Origin: Flavobacteriales bacterium
GTDB lineage: Bacteria > Bacteroidota > Bacteroidia > Flavobacteriales_D > Sanyastnellaceae
DNA: 64,000 bases
Assembly (NCBI GenBank): GCA_002863125.1
Contig: PKEB01000004.1
Span: forward strand, 150,185 to 214,184
Reading direction: 5' to 3'
Positions 26,389 through 34,965 of the stretch are shown here, one piece after another. The first letter of the stretch is position 1. Each line of letters opens with the position of its first letter. A program made the translations under genes and the position numbers. The notes under the pieces are model-generated. The model ran no database searches, was not told the origin of the DNA, and was given only the letters and a program-made list of their open reading frames with translations.

Positions 26389-27639
26389 TTAGGCCGCTCC
26401 AAAGCGCCGCACCAAGTTGCGGACCATCCAACCCGAACCAATCCCACCGATCAATACCACGACGCCGAGGGTGCCCAATACGTCACCAGCGACGAGTTCG
26501 ACCGGATAGGCAGGGATGACGGAACCTTGAAGTTTTACCCAACCAAAGTGCTGCTGTCCCCAGACGAGTGCGATGCCGACGGCTGCTCCGACCAGTCCGC
26601 CTACCGCGTTGATCATCACCCCTTGCCAAGCAAACACCTGCTCGAGTCGCCATCCGGTGAGGCCCATGGCATTGAGCACCTCGATGTCTTGGCGCTTTTC
26701 GAGCAGCAACATCGTCAACGATGCCATCACGTTGAAGGCAGCGACCACGAGGATGAAGCTCAAGATGACAAACGTCGCCCACTTTTCAGCCTGGTTGGTT
26801 TGGGTGATAAGGGCGTTCTTCTCTGCTCGGGTGCGTACCCGCCACGGTTCACCCGCGGCATCGATGGCGTCCTGGATCAACCGGGCAACTTCCGGTTCGT
26901 TTGCTTCCGCCGCCAGCCCCAACTCGAAGCGGGTCACGGATTCCGGGCGCTTGAACAAGGCGCGGGCTAGATTCAACGGCGCCAAGGTGTACTTGCGGTC
27001 GATTTCGGCATTGACAGAGAACACGTCACAAGCATAAGCCGACTCCGAGTGGAAGGCCCGTTCCTTGAACCGAGTGAGTTTTCTGCCTCGAATGGGCGCG
27101 CGAAACTGCAAGGCGGGCAGTCCTTTTTCGGCATCCAGGCTGCCAATACCGAGCATGTTGCGGACCCCTAGTCCCAGCGCGACGCACGCTGCGCCTTCGG
27201 TAAATTCGGGATTCCACGTCTGGCTTCGCAGGGTGGATTCGATGGGGGCTGCTTGCAGCATGGTGCTGTCGAACCCCAGCACGGTGACGACGTGCGGTTG
27301 GCCGTCGCCCCAGGCTACGACGGCTTCATCTTCAATCACCGCCGCGGCGCATTGCACGACGGGGTTGGTGCTCTCGGGACCAAAGCGGTCCATCACCCAG
27401 GTGCATACACCATTGGGCACCGAGGACCCTTCTGTGGGCACAACGGCGACCGGGGCATCGAGGCTGCGGAAGAGTTCGGTGACGACGGATTCAATGCCGT
27501 TGAATGCGCTTAGGATGGCGATCATGGCGGCCGTGACGGCGGCGATGACGAACATGGAAATTCCCGAAATCAGGTGCGTCAAGCTCCGGTTTCTGCGTGT
27601 CCACGCGTAGCGCCAAGCGAGCCGAATCGGGAGTCGCAT
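26389..27639 (-). CDS. FtsX-like ABC permease of the LolC/LolE type
   Basis: This 416-residue inner-membrane permease has four hydrophobic segments (one N-terminal, three C-terminal) around a periplasmic domain, the LolC/E layout. The C-terminal FtsX block (LLEKRQDIEVLNAMGLTGWRLEQVFAWQG) and the start MRLPIRLAWRYAWTRRNRSLTHLIS are typical. LolCDE relatives extract lipoproteins from the inner membrane, a plausible role here. It lies 4 bases after rbfA in the same operon. The ATPase (LolD) is not in this window. Confidence 0.9.
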   Translation of the reverse strand: MRLPIRLAWRYAWTRRNRSLTHLISGISMFVIAAVTAAMIAILSAFNGIESVVTELFRSLDAPVAVVPTEGSSVPNGVCTWVMDRFGPESTNPVVQCAAAVIEDEAVVAWGDGQPHVVTVLGFDSTMLQAAPIESTLRSQTWNPEFTEGAACVALGLGVRNMLGIGSLDAEKGLPALQFRAPIRGRKLTRFKERAFHSESAYACDVFSVNAEIDRKYTLAPLNLARALFKRPESVTRFELGLAAEANEPEVARLIQDAIDAAGEPWRVRTRAEKNALITQTNQAEKWATFVILSFILVVAAFNVMASLTMLLLEKRQDIEVLNAMGLTGWRLEQVFAWQGVMINAVGGLVGAAVGIALVWGQQHFGWVKLQGSVIPAYPVELVAGDVLGTLGVVVLIGGIGSGWMVRNLVRRFGAA

Positions 27640-27643
27640 GCCC

Positions 27644-27982
27644 TTACTTTTTCAGGGCTTGGTCGATGGCTTCGTAATAGTCGAGGCTATCGTCGAGGTA
27701 AAAATTCAGCTCGGGCACAATGCGGACTTGCTTCCCAATTTTGGCACCCAATTCTTTGCGCACCCGCCAGCCTTCTTGACGAACGGCGGCCAACGCTACT
27801 TGTTTGTCTGGCACGGCCATAAAACTCAAGTAGACCTTGGCCAGTCCCAGGTCGGGTGCCATGCGCACTTGCGTCACGGAGATGAACATGCCCCCAAACC
27901 ACACACTGGCTTGGCGTTGAAAAATCACGCTCAAATCACGCCGAATGAGTTCGGCCATTTTCTCTTGACGAATGCCTGCCAT
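27644..27982 (-). CDS. rbfA: Ribosome-binding factor A
   Basis: RbfA assists 30S subunit maturation. The 112-residue product is a KH-fold single domain with the family segments MAELIRRDLSVIFQR, ISVTQVRMAPDLGLAKVYLS (the typical V-T-x-V-x-x-S/A-x-D-L block) and VRIVPELNFYLDDSL. It lies between hflX and the LolC/E-like permease gene, all on the minus strand. Confidence 0.94.
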   Translation of the reverse strand: MAGIRQEKMAELIRRDLSVIFQRQASVWFGGMFISVTQVRMAPDLGLAKVYLSFMAVPDKQVALAAVRQEGWRVRKELGAKIGKQVRIVPELNFYLDDSLDYYEAIDQALKK

Positions 27983-27999
27983 GGTCTAAAGGTCGGAAA

Positions 28000-29178
28000 C
28001 TAATACAAGAAATTGTGGTAGGGGTACCGTTTGACGTGGATTGCCTTGACGGCTTCGAAGACCACGTTGCGGAGTTCTTCCATGCCCCATTTCTCCTTGG
28101 CGGAGATGAAAATGACCTCGCGGTCACCCCGTTCGAAGCGTTCGCGGATGCCCGCCATGATGTCCTCACGGGTCGGCCCAAAGGGTTCCACCTCGATGCG
28201 GTCCACCTTGTTGAAGACGATCATCGTGGGCTTGTCATCGCTGCCAATTTCGGCGAGCGTGGACTCGACAACCGCGAGGTGGTCTTCGAATTGCGGATGG
28301 CTCACGTCCACCACGTGCAGCAGCAGGTCGCTCTCGCGCGTCTCATCCAAGGTGGATTTGAAACTCTCGATGAGTTGGTGAGGCAGCTTGCGGATGAACC
28401 CTACGGTGTCGCTTAACAGGAACGGGAGGTTTTGCAGCACCACCTTGCGAACGGTGGTGTCCAGGGTGGCGAACAGCTTGTTTTCAGCGAACACATCGCT
28501 CTTGGACATCAGGGTCATCAAGGTGCTTTTGCCGGCGTTGGTGTAGCCGACCAACGCCACCCGAACGAGCGCCCCCCGGTTGCCGCGCTGGGTGGCCATT
28601 TGCTTGTCGATGGCTTTCAGTTCCTTTTTCAGGTGGGCAATGCGGTCGCGGATAATCCGGCGGTCGGTCTCGATTTCTTTTTCACCAGGCCCCTTCATGC
28701 CGATGCCGCCTTTTTGCTTCTGCAGGTGCGTCCACATGTTGGTCAGGCGGGGCAGGAGGTACTGGTACTGGGCCAGTTCAACTTGGGTCTTGGCGTGGGC
28801 CGTTCGGGCACGCTGCGCAAAAATGTCCAAGATCAAATTCGGGCGGTCAAGGATTTTGCGCTCGGGGATTTCACGTTCGATGTTCCGCAGTTGCGTCGGC
28901 GTCAATTCGTCGTCGAAGATGAGGATATCGATTTCATGCTCCTCCACGTATTCCTTCACCTCCTGCAACTTGCCGCTTCCCACAAATGTGCGGGTGTCCG
29001 GTCGGTCCAGGCTCTGCACAAAAGTGCGCTTGTTGATGGCGTCGGCGGTTGTGGCGAGGAAGGCGAGTTCCTCGAGGTGCTCGGCGACTTCTTCCCGGGT
29101 TTCCCGGCTTTGAACAAGTCCAATGAGCACGCACGTTTCCGGCTCGAGGGCAGTGGAGTGCAGCTTCTTTTCGAGCAT
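28000..29178 (-). CDS. hflX: GTPase HflX
   Basis: This 50S-associated translational GTPase splits stalled or hibernating ribosomes. In 392 residues it has the N-terminal HflX domain with DELTPTQLRNIE and a coiled-coil KGGIGMKGPGEKEIETDRR segment, then the G domain: G1 GYTNAGKST, G3 DTVGFI, G4 NKVD and a late SAKEKWG (G5). A C-terminal extension ends in VKRYPYHNFLY. The start codon overlaps the cytochrome c stop codon (TAATG), implying coupling. Confidence 0.96.
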   Translation of the reverse strand: MLEKKLHSTALEPETCVLIGLVQSRETREEVAEHLEELAFLATTADAINKRTFVQSLDRPDTRTFVGSGKLQEVKEYVEEHEIDILIFDDELTPTQLRNIEREIPERKILDRPNLILDIFAQRARTAHAKTQVELAQYQYLLPRLTNMWTHLQKQKGGIGMKGPGEKEIETDRRIIRDRIAHLKKELKAIDKQMATQRGNRGALVRVALVGYTNAGKSTLMTLMSKSDVFAENKLFATLDTTVRKVVLQNLPFLLSDTVGFIRKLPHQLIESFKSTLDETRESDLLLHVVDVSHPQFEDHLAVVESTLAEIGSDDKPTMIVFNKVDRIEVEPFGPTREDIMAGIRERFERGDREVIFISAKEKWGMEELRNVVFEAVKAIHVKRYPYHNFLY

Positions 29179-29525
29179 TACTTGACGTCTCGGAAGGTCT
29201 CAATGTACTCCGCGATGCCGCGAATGGTCGCCGCGTCGAGGATTCCTTTTTGTGGAGGCATGGTGCCTTTACCGTAGGTGATCAACGCAATGCGGCTTTC
29301 GAGGTCCATGGTGGATTGGCTAAGGTCCGGGGCTTTGGAGGCCATGAGTTTGCCGTCTGAGCCATGACACAGGGAGCATTTCATGGTGTACGCGCGCTTG
29401 ATGCTGGCCTCGGATGGACGCATCGAACCGCTGTTTTGGCTCGGGGCATCTGCCCCGCCACATCCGGCCATCGCCAGGACCACTGCAGCGGCCACCGCTA
29501 CAATTCGCCGACCTCTGTTTATCAT
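29178..29525 (-). CDS. Mono-haem cytochrome c, lipoprotein
   Basis: This small exported c-type cytochrome has 115 residues starting at ATG 29525. A hydrophobic signal (about residues 7-20) ends in the lipobox-like AMAGCGG, so it is probably a lipoprotein on the periplasmic side. One CSLCHGSDG haem-binding motif (CxxCH) and a distal methionine in TMPPQKG are present. It overlaps the upstream 4-TM gene by 3 bases. It probably carries electrons for a partner not encoded here. Confidence 0.88.
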   Translation of the reverse strand: MINRGRRIVAVAAAVVLAMAGCGGADAPSQNSGSMRPSEASIKRAYTMKCSLCHGSDGKLMASKAPDLSQSTMDLESRIALITYGKGTMPPQKGILDAATIRGIAEYIETFRDVK

Positions 29526-29971
29526 CAGAACCAACCGTAGGCCTCGAATCCAGGTCGGAAGGGCCAAGGAATGCTCGCGACGATGAGCAGCAAGGCGATG
29601 CCGAAGTACCGCAGTTGGCGCTTGTACTTCATATCATCCGATGCTGCCCGCTTGGAGAGGCTGTGCCCCAACGTCCCAAACAAGATCGCCAACAGCATGC
29701 CCACGAGGTGTTCCACGGTAAAGAACCGCATGACGGTAGACTCCATCACGCCGGGTTGACCGAGCATGGATGCCCACCCTTTCATCATGTACAAAGCCAG
29801 TCCTAACAAGAGCTGGATGTGCATGGAAATCATGGTGAAGAGGCCCAGTTTGGCCTGCCCTGCCGTGAAGGAAGATTGGCGGTTTTGCCACGCCTTGACA
29901 AGGGTCACGACGAGCAACGCAAGAACGACCCAGCGCAACGCGCTGTGCATGTGTTGGAATCCTGTAATCAT
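29525..29971 (-). CDS. Four-helix membrane protein, cytochrome b-like
   Basis: This 148-residue integral membrane protein has four hydrophobic helices. Histidines lie near or within them (MHSALRW, MISMHIQLLLG, VEHLVGM, LGHSLSK), a pattern compatible with haem ligation and found in small Bacteroidota cytochrome b-like proteins. It heads a tight operon with a cytochrome c lipoprotein and hflX. An exact TAnnTTTG box sits 4 bases before the ATG, so the mRNA may be leaderless. The redox role is inference from the histidines and the neighbour. Confidence 0.7.
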   Translation of the reverse strand: MITGFQHMHSALRWVVLALLVVTLVKAWQNRQSSFTAGQAKLGLFTMISMHIQLLLGLALYMMKGWASMLGQPGVMESTVMRFFTVEHLVGMLLAILFGTLGHSLSKRAASDDMKYKRQLRYFGIALLLIVASIPWPFRPGFEAYGWF

Positions 29972-29975
29972 GGCA

Positions 29976-29983
29976 CAAAGATA
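29976..29983 (-). promoter_or_regulatory. TAnnTTTG box abutting the 4-TM protein start
   Basis: The minus strand reads TATCTTTG, then TGCC, then the ATG at 29971. The 4-base gap puts the expected transcription start at the start codon. Confidence 0.6.
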
Positions 29984-29998
29984 GCGCCACGTGTGGGG

Positions 29999-31354
29999 TT
30001 ACACGACGCCTTGGTCAATCATCGCATCGGCGACCTTGACGAAGCCAGCGATGTTTGCGCCCTTGACGTAATCCACATAGCCCGAGGCATCTTTGCCGTA
30101 GGTGACACATTGCGTGTGGATGTCCTTCATGATGATCAGCAGGCGTTCGTCAACTTCCTCGCGGGTCCAGTTCATGCGCAAGCTGTTTTGGGACATCTCG
30201 AGGCCGCTTGTCGCCACCCCTCCAGCATTGGACGCCTTGCCTGGAGCGAAGAGCACCTTGGCTGCTTGGAAGGCCTCGATGGCCTCCGGCGTCGACGGCA
30301 TGTTCGCTCCTTCAGCCACCACTTGGCACCCGTTGGCGATGAGCTGCTTCGCTTCGGCTTCGTTCAATTCATTCTGGGTTGCGCACGGGAATGCCGCTTC
30401 GCAAGCCACTCCCCACGGGCGCTCACCCGCGTGGAATGATGCCGTAGCGTGGGCATCTGCGAATTCAGAAACGCGGCCGCGGCGAACGTTCTTGAGGTCC
30501 TTGATCCAATCGAGCTGTTCCATGATCAGGCCATTGGGCTCGTGGATGTAGCCGGAAGAATCCGACATGGTCACCACTTTTCCGCCCATTTGAATCACCT
30601 TCTCTGCAGCGTTCTGGGCGACGTTGCCAGAGCCGGAAATCACTACGCGCTTGCCTTCGAAATTCTGGCCTTTGGTTTCGAGCATTTCGGTAGCAAAGTA
30701 GACCGCGCCGTAGCCAGTGGCTTCCGGACGGATCAACGACCCGCCCCAGTTCCGGCCTTTGCCGGTCAGCACGCCGGTAAACTCGTTCCGCAGGCGCTTG
30801 TACTGGCCAAACATGTAGCCGATCTCACGGCCACCCACGCCGATGTCACCCGCAGGCACGTCGGTGTTGGGACCAATGTGGCGGGCCAACTCGGTCATGA
30901 AGCTCTGGCAGAAGCGCATCACTTCATTGTCAGATTTCCCTTTGGGGTTGAAGTTGGAACCACCCTTTCCGCCGCCCATGGGCAACGTGGTCAAGCTGTT
31001 CTTGAAGACCTGCTCGAAGCCGAGGAACTTCAAGACGCTCAGGTTGACCGTTGGGTGGAAGCGCAAACCGCCTTTGTAAGGGCCGATGGCCGAATTGAAC
31101 TCGATGCGGTAGCCCTTGTTGACCTGCACTTGTCCGCTGTCATCGGTCCAAGGCACACGGAACATGATGGTCCGTTCGGGTTCAACCATGCGTTCCAAGA
31201 TGCGGTGCTCCGCATACTTTGGGTGGTCAGCAATGAAAGGAATGACGGTCTCTGCAACTTCTTGCACCGCCTGAATGAACTCGGGTTCATTCGGATTCTG
31301 AGCAGTCACTTCGGCCATGAAGGCCGCAATTTGCTCGTGGTGAGGGTCAGTCAT
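29999..31354 (-). CDS. gdhA: NADP-type glutamate dehydrogenase
   Basis: This hexameric enzyme aminates 2-oxoglutarate to glutamate, linking nitrogen assimilation to the TCA cycle. The 451-residue protein has the standard NADP-GDH landmarks: GPYKGGLRFHP, the catalytic-Lys loop MGGGKGGSNFNPKGKSD, VPAGDIGVGGREIGYMFG, VISGSGNVAQ in the Rossmann domain, and SNAGGVATSGLEMSQN near the C-terminus. I start at ATG 31354; a TTG directly before it is also possible. It has its own promoter box at 31383-31390. Confidence 0.96.
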   Translation of the reverse strand: MTDPHHEQIAAFMAEVTAQNPNEPEFIQAVQEVAETVIPFIADHPKYAEHRILERMVEPERTIMFRVPWTDDSGQVQVNKGYRIEFNSAIGPYKGGLRFHPTVNLSVLKFLGFEQVFKNSLTTLPMGGGKGGSNFNPKGKSDNEVMRFCQSFMTELARHIGPNTDVPAGDIGVGGREIGYMFGQYKRLRNEFTGVLTGKGRNWGGSLIRPEATGYGAVYFATEMLETKGQNFEGKRVVISGSGNVAQNAAEKVIQMGGKVVTMSDSSGYIHEPNGLIMEQLDWIKDLKNVRRGRVSEFADAHATASFHAGERPWGVACEAAFPCATQNELNEAEAKQLIANGCQVVAEGANMPSTPEAIEAFQAAKVLFAPGKASNAGGVATSGLEMSQNSLRMNWTREEVDERLLIIMKDIHTQCVTYGKDASGYVDYVKGANIAGFVKVADAMIDQGVV

Positions 31355-31382
31355 CAACGTACCTATTAACGTTTAAACAAGG

Positions 31383-31390
31383 CAAATCTA
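31383..31390 (-). promoter_or_regulatory. TAnnTTTG promoter box of gdhA
   Basis: The minus strand reads TAGATTTG, an exact match, in the short gap between the SDR stop and gdhA, 28 bases before the ATG. Confidence 0.6.
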
Positions 31391-31392
31391 AC

Positions 31393-32196
31393 TCACAGGG
31401 AAGAAGTTCGGCCTCCGTCGACCGGTAAATTGATTCCAGAAATGTAACTCGCTGATGGTGAGGCCAAAAACGCGATTGCGCGGCCCACTTCTTCCGGCTC
31501 TCCGGTGCGTTTCATGGGCACTGAATTGGCCATTTGTGCCCGAATTTCTGCGGTTGAGGCTCCAGTTTTGCTCGCTTTGTTCGAAACGATTTGTTCCAAT
31601 CGGGCTGTGTTTGTGGCGCCGGGCAGCACGTTGTTGACGGTGATCCCATGCACGCCCACTTCGTTGGCCCAGGTTTTGGCCCAATTGGCCACCGCACCCC
31701 TGATCGTATTGCTGACTCCCAGGTTGTTCAGCGGTTGTTTGACGCTGGTGCTGATGACATTGATGATGCGTCCGTATCCAGCTGCTTTCATGCCCGGCAG
31801 TACCGCTTGGGCGAGCAGATGATTGCAAACCAAATGCTGCTGGAAGGTGTTCATGAACGCTTCCACTTCGGCGTCGACGATGGGCCCACCTGCTGGCCCG
31901 CCTGTATTGTTCACCAGGATGTGCACCGGTTGAGCGTTGACCACAGACTCAATGGCGGCTTTGACCTCTTCGGGACGGCTGAAGTCGGCTTGAGCGGTTC
32001 CGTGTCGTTCCGGCTGGGACAGCGAGCGCCGCGCTTCTTCGAGCCGCTCGGCATTGCGCGCCATCAGGGTTACGCGCGCTCCGAGCCCGGCCAAGTGTTG
32101 GGCTGCCGCCAGTCCGATGCCTTGGGTGGCTCCGCACACTACCGCGTGCTTTCCTTCGAGCCCTACGGGCATCCAGGGGTTGTTCGTATCGGTCAT
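31393..32196 (-). CDS. Short-chain dehydrogenase/reductase
   Basis: This is a classical SDR oxidoreductase of 267 residues. The cofactor loop reads GATQGIGLAAA, the NNTGG motif follows, and the product ends with a typical SGINLPVDGGRTSSL tail. The catalytic region has a Ser in ISTSV, and the usual Tyr of Y-x3-K appears replaced: the position after ISTSVKQPLNNLGVS lacks an obvious Tyr-x3-Lys. The enzyme may therefore be an atypical SDR. The substrate is not assigned. Confidence 0.85.
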   Translation of the reverse strand: MTDTNNPWMPVGLEGKHAVVCGATQGIGLAAAQHLAGLGARVTLMARNAERLEEARRSLSQPERHGTAQADFSRPEEVKAAIESVVNAQPVHILVNNTGGPAGGPIVDAEVEAFMNTFQQHLVCNHLLAQAVLPGMKAAGYGRIINVISTSVKQPLNNLGVSNTIRGAVANWAKTWANEVGVHGITVNNVLPGATNTARLEQIVSNKASKTGASTAEIRAQMANSVPMKRTGEPEEVGRAIAFLASPSASYISGINLPVDGGRTSSL

Positions 32197-32256
32197 GCGA
32201 CGAAGGTAGCCACTCCCCCGTCAAATTGGCTGTATTTTTACGAGCAAACCCCGCCC

Positions 32257-32655
32257 ATGAAACGCATTGAACACATCGGAATCGCCGTCGCTGATTTGCA
32301 GGCGGCAGAACGGATTTTCTCAGACGTATTGGGCGAATCACCTTTCAAGCGAGAGCACGTGGCATCGGAAGGGGTGGATGTTAGTTTTTTCCAAACGGGC
32401 GAGAGCAAAGTGGAACTGTTGGCCAGCACTTCGCCTGAGGGCCCCATCGGCCAGCACATCGCCAAGCGCGGCGAAGGCCTGCATCACCTGGCGTTTTTCG
32501 TGGATGACATTCGGGGGGAAATCGACCGGCTCACCGGATTGGGATACCGCGTCATCAGCGGCCCGAAAGAGGGTGCGGACAACAAAGAGATTGCGTTCTT
32601 GCATCCCGGGGATACGAACCGCGTGTTGGTGGAGCTCTGTGCAGAGCGGGGTTGA
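32257..32655 (+). CDS. mce: Methylmalonyl-CoA epimerase
   Basis: This VOC-fold metalloenzyme interconverts (R)- and (S)-methylmalonyl-CoA between propionyl-CoA carboxylation and the B12-dependent mutase. The 132-residue protein starts MKRIEHIGIAVADLQ, carrying the first metal His. The second metal His is in GEGLHHLAFFVDD, and the C-terminal Glu ligand is in RVLVELC. The frame is open far upstream but overlaps the SDR gene; ATG 32257 matches the family. It is consistent with the corrinoid adenosyltransferase at 20369. Confidence 0.95.
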   Translation: MKRIEHIGIAVADLQAAERIFSDVLGESPFKREHVASEGVDVSFFQTGESKVELLASTSPEGPIGQHIAKRGEGLHHLAFFVDDIRGEIDRLTGLGYRVISGPKEGADNKEIAFLHPGDTNRVLVELCAERG

Positions 32656-33573
32656 TTACCACCGGTTCTTCTTAGCCCGTCGCTTCTGCTTTTTCAATTG
32701 CTTTCGTCGGTCTTTCTGCATTTGATCACCAAATAGGACCTCGCCCGGGCGGTCTTGGGATGGCGGTTTGGCGCAATCCTCTACAGGCTTGGACCGCAAC
32801 AGATCCCAATGAAGCGTGAGGTTCCACGGTTGGTAGTGGCCTTCGTACCACTGCACCCGGCCGTCCCCTTCCTCGGCCAAGGGAGCCAACTGCAATCCGT
32901 CGCACGTGGCGTGGATGCGCAGGTACCGGCCAGAGCGCGTGCGTACGCCGAGCCCAGCACCCAATTCCAATGCAATGCGATCCGTCGCCGGTGCGGCTCG
33001 GGTGACAAATAGGCTGTCTGGGCCCGTTCGGCTGAACGTGCCGCCCCATTCCCGGTCCCACCCGATCCCGAGCTGGACTTCGAAGAAAAAGTCGGTTTTG
33101 ATCTCGAATGCGCGCTGAAGTTTGAACGTCAGTTCAGTGGTCACCACCGAACGCCCGCTGTCGAGTAGGGTGTTGGGTTGCAAGATGCTGTCCGCATTGG
33201 CGACCAATCCCTCAAAGGTGGAGGTGGCCGCGTTCCGGGTTCCTTGGAGTTCGATGAACCAGCGGTCCCAGATGAGCGGCCGTCGGGCGATGCCCCAATA
33301 GCCGATGCCTAGGCGGAGGGCGTTGTTGCCCGCGTGGCCCCATGTGCCGGCGTGCAGGGTATCAATCGCACCAGATGGGCGCACCGTTTGGTAGACTGCG
33401 GGCACCGAATCGGGCCGAGCACTGAAGGCGTGGTACCCAATGGCATAGGTCCAGCCATGGTTGCGATGGGTTTGGCTTTCGGCATTGAAGGGCGTCGACT
33501 GCGCCGCCGTGCCATTGATTCCACCGACCAAGATCCCAATGAAGACGGCCGTCAGGCGCTTTGCGATTCCCAT
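32656..33573 (-). CDS. Exported protein of unknown function, outer-membrane-like
   Basis: I do not recognise this family. The 305-residue product has a signal peptide (MGIAKRLTAVFIGILVGGINGTAAQ). An aromatic-rich, beta-strand-like body follows, with repeated glycine/aromatic alternation (LRLGIGYWGI, FEVQLGIGWDREWGG) that suggests an outer-membrane barrel. The C-terminus is strikingly basic (DRRKQLKKQKRRAKKNRW), unusual for a barrel and possibly periplasmic. Its start lies 22 bases inside the 3' end of the kmo gene on the same strand. Confidence 0.7.
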   Translation of the reverse strand: MGIAKRLTAVFIGILVGGINGTAAQSTPFNAESQTHRNHGWTYAIGYHAFSARPDSVPAVYQTVRPSGAIDTLHAGTWGHAGNNALRLGIGYWGIARRPLIWDRWFIELQGTRNAATSTFEGLVANADSILQPNTLLDSGRSVVTTELTFKLQRAFEIKTDFFFEVQLGIGWDREWGGTFSRTGPDSLFVTRAAPATDRIALELGAGLGVRTRSGRYLRIHATCDGLQLAPLAEEGDGRVQWYEGHYQPWNLTLHWDLLRSKPVEDCAKPPSQDRPGEVLFGDQMQKDRRKQLKKQKRRAKKNRW

Positions 33574-34958
33574 GCGTCGAGAATGGATTCAAAGGTTTCG
33601 GGCCGGTCCCAGTTGGCCTCGATGCCTTCTTGGGACAAGATTTTCTCCATAATACGATCTTGGCGCTGCCCGGCCTCCAGCGCCTCTTCGTACGGCGTGT
33701 GGCTGAACGTGACTTGGGAGTAGAGGGGAAGCCAACGTCCGGGGTAATTGGTGGCCAATTTGGCCTCGATTTTCTTGCGGAGGAGGAAAGCGGGATCGCC
33801 TGTTTTGTCGCGCATTTCGATGTAATTCCGCAAGGCCAACTCGAGGATGGCATCGCCGGAAGGCTTTCGCAATTCCGTATAGCGCTGCATGGTTTTTGCC
33901 CAATCTTGGGACGATTCCATGCTGTCGAGCAGTTCGCTCAACACCGAGCAATCCTCCATGCCGCTGTTCATGCCTTGACCGTAAAAAGGAACAATGGCGT
34001 GGGCGGCATCGCCCATCAAGCAGATGGCATCGCCGTGGTGCCATGGATAGCATTGGGTCATGACCAATGAGCTCGTCGGGTTGGCCAACCATTGAGCTGC
34101 ATAATCTGGAATCAACGGGATGACGTCCGGAAAATGCGTGCTGAAATACGCCGTGACCGTGGCTTCGCTGTCGAGTCCGTTCAGTCCATTGGGGCCGTCG
34201 TAGGGAGCGAATACGGTGCACGTAAAGGTGCCGTCGGGATTGGGCAATCCCATCAACATGAACTCGCCGCGCGGCCAGATGTGCAAGGCGTCTGCCTCCA
34301 TCTTGAACTGGCCGTCAGCCGTGGGACGCATCTCAATTTCCTTGTAGCCGTGGGTCAAATACCGCTGAGCAAAATCAAAACGGTCCGTGCGCATCAGCCG
34401 GTCCCGGACCGCACTGAACGCCCCGTCTGTCCCGAAGATCCGATCAAACGCTTGCGCGTGCGTCTGGTCCCCGCCGTTGTCTAACGTCAGTTCGTTGGCC
34501 TCCAAATCAATGTCGACGCAGCGGTGGTCAAACCGGTAGGTGACTTGTGCGTGTTTCTCCGATTCTTCCACCAACAAGCGGTTGAGCAAGGCCCTAGATA
34601 CCGAGTAAATGCACTGCGGATCGTCAAATTTCCCCTGCGCTTCTGGCAGGCCGTACGGTTGGCGTGTGAGGGTGCCGTCCGTTGCGTGCATGGTGCGGTG
34701 GGTGATGGGAAGGGCGATTTCACGGACCGCGTCCGCGATGCCGGCTTTCTCGAGGGCGCGCCATCCCCGGTCGCTCAGGGCGAGGTTGATGCTGCGGCCT
34801 CCTTTGTACGCTCCGGTCCGTGGGTCAGGTCGGCGTTCGAACACGTCAACATGGTGCCCGCGCTGCGCGAGCATCAACGCCCAAAGGCTTCCCACCAAGC
34901 CGGCGCCGACTACGGCCATTTTCTCCGGCGCCAAAGCGTGTTTTTCGGGTGTGGACAT
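33552..34958 (-). CDS. kmo: Kynurenine 3-monooxygenase (FAD-dependent)
   Basis: This FAD/NADPH hydroxylase converts kynurenine to 3-hydroxykynurenine in tryptophan breakdown or NAD synthesis from tryptophan. The 468-residue product (ATG at 34958) has the N-terminal FAD loop VVGAGLVGSL, the KMO-typical GRSINLALSDRG segment, and the second FAD motif MGDAAHAIVPFYGQGMNSG with EDC following, as in eukaryotic and bacterial KMOs. Hydrophobic C-terminal residues are few, so it is probably soluble. It follows the PLP-enzyme gene by 7 bases. No other kynurenine-pathway gene is in view. Confidence 0.93.
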   Translation of the reverse strand: MSTPEKHALAPEKMAVVGAGLVGSLWALMLAQRGHHVDVFERRPDPRTGAYKGGRSINLALSDRGWRALEKAGIADAVREIALPITHRTMHATDGTLTRQPYGLPEAQGKFDDPQCIYSVSRALLNRLLVEESEKHAQVTYRFDHRCVDIDLEANELTLDNGGDQTHAQAFDRIFGTDGAFSAVRDRLMRTDRFDFAQRYLTHGYKEIEMRPTADGQFKMEADALHIWPRGEFMLMGLPNPDGTFTCTVFAPYDGPNGLNGLDSEATVTAYFSTHFPDVIPLIPDYAAQWLANPTSSLVMTQCYPWHHGDAICLMGDAAHAIVPFYGQGMNSGMEDCSVLSELLDSMESSQDWAKTMQRYTELRKPSGDAILELALRNYIEMRDKTGDPAFLLRKKIEAKLATNYPGRWLPLYSQVTFSHTPYEEALEAGQRQDRIMEKILSQEGIEANWDRPETFESILDAWESQSA

Positions 34959-34965
34959 GCGGTGT

